DNA of 10,032 bases from Bacteroidota bacterium (GTDB taxonomy: Bacteria > Bacteroidota > Ignavibacteria > UBA10030): NCBI GenBank assembly GCA_003519375.1, contig DOWV01000069.1, positions 1 through 10,032 on the forward strand, in the 5' to 3' direction. Every line of letters begins with the position of its first letter. Within the stretch, counting starts at the first letter, position 1. Positions 1 through 6,358 of the stretch are shown here, piece after piece. Below the pieces are notes generated by a model, which was not told the DNA's origin, did not search any database, and saw nothing but the letters and a program-made list of their open reading frames with translations. A program made the translations under genes and the position numbers.

Positions 1-33
1 AACTAAGTTGATTTTCCCTCAAAAACTGCTTAA

Positions 34-2733
34 TTGACTACGCGACAGCTTTCTACGTTGTCGTTCCCATCCAATAATCCGAATACCATGGCCCACCTTC
101 ACGAGATTTTGGCAGCGGAAGTATCCACTTGGGGTAGGAAAAACTACACGGGCCACGACTTTCTCGTTCTTACGGAGATTCTTGATTGGGCGAAAAAACC
201 CGACGGTAGCGGCTTTGTGCTTCGCCCCCCGCAAATCAAGGCCTTGGAAACCTACTGGTATCTTCGTCTTGTTCGAAAGACCCCAAATGTTTTCGAGCTC
301 TATAAAAGAGTATTTCATAACAAGTCTGACCTCCTGAAAGCGTTTGGTGTTCCACCACCCGCTTTCGAGCTTGTCGATTATGATGAATCGGAGCTATGGA
401 GACGGATTAAGGTGGACGACGGATTTACCCGACAATACCGACTCGAAGCTTTGCGCGAGACACTTACACTCGACTATGCGAGTTACATTCTCGCGCTTGC
501 GATGGGTGCTGGAAAGACGGCGCTCATTGGCGCCATCATCGCGACCGAGTTCGGGATGGCGATTGAGTATCCAGAAGGCCCCTTCGTGCAAAACGCCCTG
601 GTATTCGCGCCGGGCCTGACAATCATCGAGTCTCTTCGTGAACTGGCCGAGGTTCCCTACCACCGCATTCTCCCTCAAAGGCTCTACAAACCTTTCGCAG
701 CGTCACTCAAGCTGACGTTCACACGCGAGGGCGATCCTGACATCCCGATCATCGAGAGAAGTTACTTCAATGTTGTTGTCACCAACACTGAGAAGATCAG
801 AATTCAAAAAGAGACAATCAGAAAATCCGATATCGGAAACCTCTTTGGACCCGCGGAAAAGGAAGATGAGGCGCGGGCCACGGTGGCAAACCGTCGCCTG
901 CGCAAACTTGCTTCCTTGCCCCATCTTGCAGTTTTCTCGGACGAGGCTCACCATACCTATGGTCAGGCACTCGACACTGAACTGAAGAAAGTTCGAAAAA
1001 CCGTCGATTACCTGCACCACAACAGTCCCAACTTGGTCTGTGTCGTCAATACGACGGGCACGCCCTACTTTCAGCGTCAGCTCCTCCGTGATGTGGTCGT
1101 CTGGTACGGACTCTCGGAAGGAATCCGGGACGGGATACTCAAGGATGTCTCGGACAACATCATTGCGTACGATTTCAGCGATGAAAATGTGGATCAGTAC
1201 ATTGGTCGCGTCATTGAGGATTTCTTTCGTGAGTACGGAAGTACCACATTGCCCGATGGTTCGCTGTCTAAGCTTGCGATCTATTTCCCGCAAACAGACG
1301 ATGTGGAACGTCTCCGGCCATTCATTGAGGCAAAACTGTTGGATCTTGGGCTGTCGGTCACCCTTATCGTTGAGCATCACACAAAAAAGGAGAGCAAGGT
1401 CGATTTCGATCATTTCAAGCAACGGGATTCACCGCACCGGATCGCCCTTCTGGTCGACCGCGGGGTTGAGGGCTGGAATGTGCCGGCGCTTTTTGCCTGT
1501 TGTCTGGCGAGAAAGCTCAAGACAAGCAACAACTTTGTGCTGCAAGCGGCATCTCGATGCCTGAGACAGGTTCCGGGGAACACCAGGAAAGCTCGAATTT
1601 ATCTTTCGATGGACAACAGATCGATCCTTGATCGCCAGCTCCAGGAAACATATGGAGAGACACTAGACGATTTGAATCGCTCGACCCGATCAGGCAAGAG
1701 CTGTATCATCCGACTCCGGAAACTGCATATCCCCGAGTTCTACATTCGCCAAATCGTCAAAACGGTGGTGGGTAGAAAAAGCGCTGAGCGAGAATTGAAG
1801 TTGGTCAAGCCTCAAGCGGAACGGGCGGAAGCATTGACAGAAAGAAGATTCACGGTTGCGGAACAGAATGCCACATTCAGCGTTCTGCAGCAGATTGGAG
1901 AGACGCTCGAGATTGCCGGTGTTCCCGAAACCCGAGATCTCTATGCAGTGGCGACCGATCTTGCGGTGGAATATCGGCTTGACATTTGGGCCATTTACGA
2001 TGTCCTCAAACCCGTCTATTCGGAGGGAGAGATTCCGATCAAGGATCTCCGAGCCTTGAAGAATCAGATTGAAGATCAACTTGGTGACTACGAGGTGAGG
2101 GAAGAAGCAGTTGAAAAAGGCCTGGCGCTGGTGAAGCTCGACGGATTTGACAAGGATATTGATCCGGATGGAACTGAAGTCTACACAGCCGAAATAATGT
2201 ATCCGATCGATCGCGAAGAGTTGTTAACGCACTTGGAAGATTGGAAGACAAACGCCAGAGAATTCGGATTTCATTATACTCCCTACAACTTCGATTCAAA
2301 ACCGGAAAGGCACTTCCTCGAACAGGTTCTCAGGCATATCACCAGTTCGCCGGACGAGATTGAAGACGTCTACTTTACCGGAGCGATCACAGATCCGAAA
2401 AAGACGGATTTTTACGTCGAGTACAAAGGCGAGGATGGCGGCTGGCATCGTTATACTCCCGACTTTGTCGTCCGCCGGAAAGATGGCCGATCACTCATCG
2501 TAGAGATCAAGGATGCCCGATTCGAAGCGACGACCAAAGAAGATGAAGAAAGGGCGAAGCGCGGCGAGTCATTGTTGACTGTGGAAGGTCGGAAGGCGAT
2601 GGCACTTAAGAAGTGGGAAGAGTTGAGTCCGGATCGCTTGAAGTATGAAATCATATACGCGAAAGACGAGACGATCAGTCACGATCGCCTCAAAGCATCT
2701 TCGGATTTTGTGATCGGAGGACGGAAACGATGA
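34..2733 (+). CDS. res: Type III-like restriction enzyme Res subunit (SF2 helicase + PD-(D/E)xK nuclease)
   Basis: This is the predicted restriction subunit of a type III-like R-M system, an ATP-driven DNA translocase joined to an endonuclease that acts with the methyltransferase at 4061-6250. Residue numbers count from the TTG at 34. Helicase motifs seen are: Walker A AMGAGKT at 156-162, DEAH at 303-306, TTGTP at 340-344, a motif V-like VDRGVEGWNVP at 474-484, and motif VI QAASRCLRQ at 504-512. The C-terminal nuclease site is PD at 809-810, then VEIK with E824 and K826, plus a possible upstream E759. The nuclease looks intact. At 899 residues the length suits type III Res proteins. The start is uncertain. 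TTG at 34 follows an in-frame TAA directly and forms a TTGA overlap with a frame that enters from the left edge. ATG at 88 (MAHLHEIL) is equally possible. Neither has a clear Shine-Dalgarno. The gene overlaps fic by 4 bases, so the two are probably cotranscribed. Confidence 0.9.
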   Translation: MTTRQLSTLSFPSNNPNTMAHLHEILAAEVSTWGRKNYTGHDFLVLTEILDWAKKPDGSGFVLRPPQIKALETYWYLRLVRKTPNVFELYKRVFHNKSDLLKAFGVPPPAFELVDYDESELWRRIKVDDGFTRQYRLEALRETLTLDYASYILALAMGAGKTALIGAIIATEFGMAIEYPEGPFVQNALVFAPGLTIIESLRELAEVPYHRILPQRLYKPFAASLKLTFTREGDPDIPIIERSYFNVVVTNTEKIRIQKETIRKSDIGNLFGPAEKEDEARATVANRRLRKLASLPHLAVFSDEAHHTYGQALDTELKKVRKTVDYLHHNSPNLVCVVNTTGTPYFQRQLLRDVVVWYGLSEGIRDGILKDVSDNIIAYDFSDENVDQYIGRVIEDFFREYGSTTLPDGSLSKLAIYFPQTDDVERLRPFIEAKLLDLGLSVTLIVEHHTKKESKVDFDHFKQRDSPHRIALLVDRGVEGWNVPALFACCLARKLKTSNNFVLQAASRCLRQVPGNTRKARIYLSMDNRSILDRQLQETYGETLDDLNRSTRSGKSCIIRLRKLHIPEFYIRQIVKTVVGRKSAERELKLVKPQAERAEALTERRFTVAEQNATFSVLQQIGETLEIAGVPETRDLYAVATDLAVEYRLDIWAIYDVLKPVYSEGEIPIKDLRALKNQIEDQLGDYEVREEAVEKGLALVKLDGFDKDIDPDGTEVYTAEIMYPIDREELLTHLEDWKTNAREFGFHYTPYNFDSKPERHFLEQVLRHITSSPDEIEDVYFTGAITDPKKTDFYVEYKGEDGGWHRYTPDFVVRRKDGRSLIVEIKDARFEATTKEDEERAKRGESLLTVEGRKAMALKKWEELSPDRLKYEIIYAKDETISHDRLKASSDFVIGGRKR
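2716..2720 (+). promoter_or_regulatory. Shine-Dalgarno of fic inside the end of res
   Basis: A GGAGG lies 9 bases before the ATG at 2730, within the last codons of res. With the ATGA start/stop overlap it fixes the fic start and suggests translational coupling. Confidence 0.7.
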
Positions 2734-3890
2734 ACCCCGAATCGTTCAAGTCAAGCACAGGCGGCTCTGTAAGAAGAGTTGGAAGTGGTGATAGCGGATA
2801 CTGGGCGTTTATTCCGCACCCGCTTCCCCCCGAGCTCAAGATCGATTTCAAATTCATGCAGCAGCTCTCTGAGGCAGACCGAGCTTTGGGTGAACTGGCC
2901 GGCATTGGCCGCGCGATGGCGAATCCACGCCTCTTTGTTCGGCCTTTCATAAGTCGTGAAGCAGTCCTTTCGTCGCGGATTGAAGGCACGCAAGCAGACT
3001 TGCATGATCTGTTCGCGTATACGGCAGAGGGACGGCCGAAAGCGGACGGAGCAAAGCATGCCGATGTCCTGGAAGTGTACAATTATGTCCGCGCGATGGA
3101 TTACGGCGTTAAGCGGCTCGAGAGTTTTCCTGTCAGCCTCCGATTGATCCGGGAATTGCATGAACATCTCATGAAAGGGGTTCGGGGCGGCCAGGCGACG
3201 CCGGGAGAGTTCAGGAGGAGTCAGAACTGGATTGGACCGCCCGGGTGCACATTGAACGACGCCGTGTTTGTACCTCCACCGGTGGATGAGATGAATGCGA
3301 CGCTTGATGCCTTTGAGAAGTACCTGCACGAAACAAATTCTTATCCTCCGTTGGTGCGGCTGGCATTGATCCATCATCAATTCGAGAGTATTCACCCCTT
3401 TCTTGACGGCAACGGAAGGATTGGACGATTGCTGATGTCGCTGCTTCTTGTCCATTGGGGACTATTGCCTTATCCATTGTTGTACCTGAGCGCCTTTTTT
3501 GAGCGCAACCGTATTTCGTATTACGACCTCCTGCTGGGGGTCAACCAAAATGGCGCATGGAGCGCTTGGATTTCTTTCTTCCTACAGGGGGTGGCAGAGC
3601 AGTCGAAGGATGCTATTGAGCGCGCCAAGCATTTGCAGGATTTGCAATCTCAATGGAGGGAGATGTTTCAAAAATCGAATCAGTCTGCGCTTCTTCTTGG
3701 CGTGATCGACCTCCTCTTTATGCAGCCTCTCGTTACAGCTGTTCGCGTAAGGGATAAGTTCAAGGTAACACACCCAACTGCAATGTCCGCACTTCGGCGA
3801 TTGGTGAAAGAGGGCATTCTTACGGAACCGGAGAAAAAGGGGCGAAATCGGTGGTTTATTGCTCAACAGATTCTGAGAATCGCGGAGTGA
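2730..3890 (+). CDS. fic: Fic-domain protein, class II (N-terminal inhibitory helix), with C-terminal winged helix
   Basis: This is a predicted AMP-transferase or related nucleotide transferase of the Fic family. The 386 residues show a Fic_N-like region at about 10-90. An inhibitory-helix motif S81-SRI-E85-G86, of the (S/T)xxxE(G/N) form, lies inside it. A flap-like WIGPPG segment follows at 167-172. The catalytic loop HPFLDGNGRIGR spans 222-233, with H222, F224, D226, N228 and R233 all present, and is complete. The C-terminal part (about 320-380) looks like a winged helix: VTAVRVRDKFKVTHPTAMSA followed by a RRLVKEGIL recognition-helix pattern and a basic wing. This layout matches class II Fic proteins such as the Shewanella SoFic type, which regulate themselves and need no separate antitoxin; none is visible beside it. 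Its place between res and mod is the notable point. The target is unknown: it could be a host protein, the R-M proteins, or Fic itself. Start choice is firm because of the SD and the 4-base overlap with res. Confidence 0.93.
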   Translation: MNPESFKSSTGGSVRRVGSGDSGYWAFIPHPLPPELKIDFKFMQQLSEADRALGELAGIGRAMANPRLFVRPFISREAVLSSRIEGTQADLHDLFAYTAEGRPKADGAKHADVLEVYNYVRAMDYGVKRLESFPVSLRLIRELHEHLMKGVRGGQATPGEFRRSQNWIGPPGCTLNDAVFVPPPVDEMNATLDAFEKYLHETNSYPPLVRLALIHHQFESIHPFLDGNGRIGRLLMSLLLVHWGLLPYPLLYLSAFFERNRISYYDLLLGVNQNGAWSAWISFFLQGVAEQSKDAIERAKHLQDLQSQWREMFQKSNQSALLLGVIDLLFMQPLVTAVRVRDKFKVTHPTAMSALRRLVKEGILTEPEKKGRNRWFIAQQILRIAE

Positions 3891-3897
3891 ATGCAAG

Positions 3898-4011
3898 TGT
3901 ACTTTCATTGTACGTTTCTTATGTAAGTATTTCACGAAAACCTTTCATTAACCTATTATTGTACAAGCCCTCTTTGCAAAGCATCCTCGCTGTTCGTGGA
4001 TTGCCGTACAA
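3898..4011. repeat. Cluster of TGTAC motifs in the fic-mod gap, operator-like
   Basis: The 170-base gap holds TGTAC at 3898-3902, TTGTAC at 3908-3913, the perfect palindrome TTGTACAA at 3959-3966 and the reverse form GTACAA at 4006-4011. The palindrome abuts the candidate -10 of mod. Such sites could be bound by a winged-helix regulator, possibly the C-terminal domain of the upstream Fic protein. That link is inference only, and short motifs can recur by chance. Confidence 0.3.
3931..3959 (+). promoter_or_regulatory. Candidate promoter of the methyltransferase gene
   Basis: TTCACG (3931-3936, four of six to TTGACA) is followed after 17 bases by TATTAT (3954-3959, five of six to TATAAT), about 100 bases before the mod ATG. 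No terminator-like hairpin with a T-run is visible between fic and this site, so read-through from res-fic also remains possible. If the host uses a non-standard housekeeping sigma consensus, as Bacteroidota do, this match means less. Confidence 0.3.
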
Positions 4012-4060
4012 CAGAAGTCGCGTTCTGCTTGACTGCTGTGCCCTTCGTGAGAGTTGACCT

Positions 4061-6250
4061 ATGGCAAAACCGAAACGACAAATCGTGAAAAAGAAAAAGC
4101 CCGCGAATAAGGAAAAGAAACCGCTTCGCCAGAAGTCAGCGCCGGAGAAACCAGAGCAGCCGAAGCCGGTCCAGATATCCGCTGCCAAAGGCCGCCCGAT
4201 GCTCGTGTGGGTTGGTAAGAAGCCCCTTCGCCATGTTACTGCCTTTCCGGCTCAGCATGTCGAGAGTTTCCATCCAGAACCACCAATCGCAATCGAAGAC
4301 TCACAGTCCGCAATCCGCCCCGCCAAAAGTCGGCGGGGTGCACAAAACGCACAATCCGAAAACTGGTTCGATTGGCCCGAGCAGTATCCGCACTCCGGCC
4401 TTCTCTTCCACGGCGACAACAAAGAAGTGCTCGCGCATCTTTTGGCCAACGGTTTCCGCGGCAAGGTGAAGCTGATCTACATCGACCCGCCGTTCGATAG
4501 CGGGGCGGATTATGTGAGGAAGGTGCAGCTTAGAAGTTCAGAAAAACCAGAGAGACTTGAGGCCGAATCTTATACTCTTGGTGAGCAAATTCAGTATACA
4601 GACATATGGGCAAATGATTCATATCTACAGTTTATGTACGAACGGTTGTTGCTGCTTCGCGAGTTGTTGGATGAACGCGGCTCTCTATTCCTTCACTCGG
4701 ATGACGCAAGAAACTATCACCTCAGGATGTTATTGGAAGAAGTATTTCCGAACGCGTTCAGGAATGAGATAATCTGGAAACGGTCGACGTCGACAGGGCT
4801 TGCACAAAAGCGATGCGGTACTCTTCACGACACGATCTATTGGTACTCAAAGTCTGAGGAGTATACCTTCAATATGCAGTATCATGCTTACGAAGAGGAA
4901 TACCTGCACCGGGCTATCAAGGACGAGACTGGCAGGCTGTACATTCCCATCCCGACTGGTAACCCCGGTCCACGGCCGAATCTGTACTATGAGTATAAAG
5001 GATATTGGCCTCATCCCAATGGATATAAGTGGACGAGGGCAAAAATGGAGGATTATGACAATCGGGGATTGTTAGTTTTCCCGCGTGAGAAGTCGGGTCG
5101 TATCCAATTCAAACAGTACGTTGATGAGATGGGAGGCGTCAAGCTTCAAGACCTTTGGACCGATCTCTATTCGGTAAATCCGGTCGCCCAAGAGAGAACG
5201 CCTTACCCAACTCAGAAGCCTGAATCGCTGTTGGGGCGGATCATAAAAATGGCGTCTGATCCGAACGACGTCGTTCTTGATTGCTTCATCGGCTCGGGCA
5301 CAGCGGCTGCCGTCGCGCAGAAGCTCGGGCGCCGCTGGATTGGCTGCGACATCAACAAAGGAGCGATACAGACAACAAGCAAGAGACTGCAGACAATCAT
5401 ACAGGAACAGGTCGGAGAGTTGGAGCGAAAGGGAAGGCAGGTGGAGCTTGGTTTTGCCCACGCAGACACTTCGACTTCGTCCCGCCAAAAAGCGGACGGG
5501 ACTTCGCTCAGTGTGCAACCCCCTGCTCAACTATCATTTGAAGTCTATCGGGTCAACGACTACGACCTCCAGATCCAGCACAACGAGGCGGTGAATCTTG
5601 CCTGCGAGCATATTGGCGTCACCCGGACTCGCGCTGACGCGTTTTTCGACGGCACACTCGGCAGGCGGCTAGTAAAGATCGTTCCGTTCAATCATCCGCT
5701 CTCTCCGCTCGACTTGGAGGAAGTAAAGAGGGAACTCTCTGCGCGCCCCGGCGAAGATCGGGATGTCGTGGTAGTTTCTCTCGGCAAAGAACTCGCAGCC
5801 GATGCCTGGGCAGAGGAATGGAACCGTCTGCGCAAGAAAGGGGACGTGCCAAACAAGCTTGAAATCATCGAGCTCCGCACTGATCCAAAATACGGCAAGT
5901 TCATCAAACACGAGCCCGCAAGAGCAAGAGTAAAGGTTTCGAGAAGAATTACCACCATCCACGTTGTGATCGAGGACTTCATTTCGCCGACGATCCTCGA
6001 GCGGCTAAGCCAGCAGACCGGTGTCGTGAAACCGCACATCGACGACTGGCGATCGATGGTCGATTGCGTGATGATCGATGCTGACTACAACGGCGAGGTA
6101 TTCAATGTCGTGTTTTCGGATGTGCCGGAGAAGAAATCCGACGTCGTCAAAGGCGAGTACCAACTCGACGCACCGAGGGCAAAAACAAACGTCGCCGTGA
6201 AGATCGTCGATATGCTGGGCGAGGAGGTTGTGGAGGTGAAGGAGGTATAG
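4061..6250 (+). CDS. mod: Type III-like Mod: beta-class site-specific adenine-N6 DNA methyltransferase
   Basis: This enzyme is predicted to transfer methyl from S-adenosylmethionine to adenine N6 in the recognition site and to provide target recognition for Res. The motif order is that of the beta class: catalytic DPPF (motif IV) at 142-145 in LIYIDPPFDSG, then the recognition region (about 235-380), then YPTQKPE at 382-388, then the SAM-binding motif I DCFIGSGT at 407-414 and WIGCDI at 427-432. All catalytic residues look intact. Residues 1-45 form a Lys/Pro-rich, probably disordered tail, absent from many Mod proteins. Residues 490-729 form a C-terminal domain, perhaps for contact with Res or DNA. 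The ATG at 4061 follows a weak GAGAG SD (4049-4053), and an in-frame TGA lies two codons upstream, so the start is secure. Oddities are two palindromic in-frame inserts (residues 86-93 and 474-482) and low GC over about 4520-5120 compared with flanking parts of the same gene. Target sequence cannot be read. Confidence 0.92.
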   Translation: MAKPKRQIVKKKKPANKEKKPLRQKSAPEKPEQPKPVQISAAKGRPMLVWVGKKPLRHVTAFPAQHVESFHPEPPIAIEDSQSAIRPAKSRRGAQNAQSENWFDWPEQYPHSGLLFHGDNKEVLAHLLANGFRGKVKLIYIDPPFDSGADYVRKVQLRSSEKPERLEAESYTLGEQIQYTDIWANDSYLQFMYERLLLLRELLDERGSLFLHSDDARNYHLRMLLEEVFPNAFRNEIIWKRSTSTGLAQKRCGTLHDTIYWYSKSEEYTFNMQYHAYEEEYLHRAIKDETGRLYIPIPTGNPGPRPNLYYEYKGYWPHPNGYKWTRAKMEDYDNRGLLVFPREKSGRIQFKQYVDEMGGVKLQDLWTDLYSVNPVAQERTPYPTQKPESLLGRIIKMASDPNDVVLDCFIGSGTAAAVAQKLGRRWIGCDINKGAIQTTSKRLQTIIQEQVGELERKGRQVELGFAHADTSTSSRQKADGTSLSVQPPAQLSFEVYRVNDYDLQIQHNEAVNLACEHIGVTRTRADAFFDGTLGRRLVKIVPFNHPLSPLDLEEVKRELSARPGEDRDVVVVSLGKELAADAWAEEWNRLRKKGDVPNKLEIIELRTDPKYGKFIKHEPARARVKVSRRITTIHVVIEDFISPTILERLSQQTGVVKPHIDDWRSMVDCVMIDADYNGEVFNVVFSDVPEKKSDVVKGEYQLDAPRAKTNVAVKIVDMLGEEVVEVKEV
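4318..4338. repeat. Short palindrome inside mod (CCCCGCC / GGCGGGG)
   Basis: A perfect 7-base inverted repeat with a 7-base AAAAGTC loop encodes residues 86-93 (RPAKSRRG) of Mod, in the segment between the disordered tail and the catalytic domain. It shares the 10-mer CCCGCCAAAA (4319-4328) with the palindrome near 5480. No T-run follows, so it is not a typical terminator. It resembles in kind the short palindromic elements that some genomes tolerate inside coding sequence. Confidence 0.55.
5468..5506. repeat. Second palindrome inside mod, flanked by ACTTCG direct repeats
   Basis: An inverted repeat of GTCCCGCC (5479-5486) and GGACGGGAC (5494-5502, one bulged A) lies in the linker between the SAM-binding domain and the C-terminal domain of Mod. 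ACTTCG occurs at 5468-5473, 5474-5479 and 5501-5506, always in frame as Thr-Ser. The unit between the second and third copies plus one copy is 27 bases, so nine codons. CCCGCCAAAA at 5481-5490 also occurs in the palindrome at 4318-4338. Confidence 0.5.
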
Positions 6251-6330
6251 TGCGCCACCGATGGACACTGGATTCTCTCTTTGCCGTAGAAGGGCTTGAT
6301 TCCCTTCAGAAGCGTTTACATTAACTCGCA

Positions 6331-6339
6331 TGTTATAAT
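6331..6339 (+). promoter_or_regulatory. Extended -10 promoter element for the SWIM gene
   Basis: The bases TGTTATAAT match the extended -10 form TGnTATAAT exactly. No good -35 lies 16-18 bases upstream (TTTACA at 6315-6320 is too close), which extended -10 promoters can tolerate. A start of transcription near 6346 would favour the TTG at 6359 over the TTG at 6296 as the translation start. Confidence 0.4.
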
Positions 6340-6358
6340 CCCAACCGATCTAGGCCTT

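Noticed and set aside
703..1422. A 239-codon open frame on the minus strand inside res
   Set aside because: It lies wholly opposite the conserved helicase core of Res, has no recognisable domain, and its composition follows from the codons of the plus strand.
2600..2730. A small antitoxin gene for Fic just upstream
   Set aside because: The region is the end of res, and the inhibitory motif is built into the Fic protein at residues 81-86, as in class II members that need no antitoxin.
3851..4057. A small open frame running from the end of fic to just before mod
   Set aside because: It starts out of frame inside the Fic coding end, has no SD, and its product shows no motif; the gap reads better as regulatory DNA.
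6200..6250. The Mod C-terminus (VKIVDMLGEEV) resembles the type A sorting tail of type IX secretion
   Set aside because: Mod is a cytoplasmic DNA methyltransferase without a signal peptide, so the likeness is coincidental.
6289..6307. Hairpin GAAGGG / CCCTTC after mod as a terminator
   Set aside because: The stem has only six pairs, a 7-base loop and no T-run, and lies inside the upstream extension of the SWIM frame.
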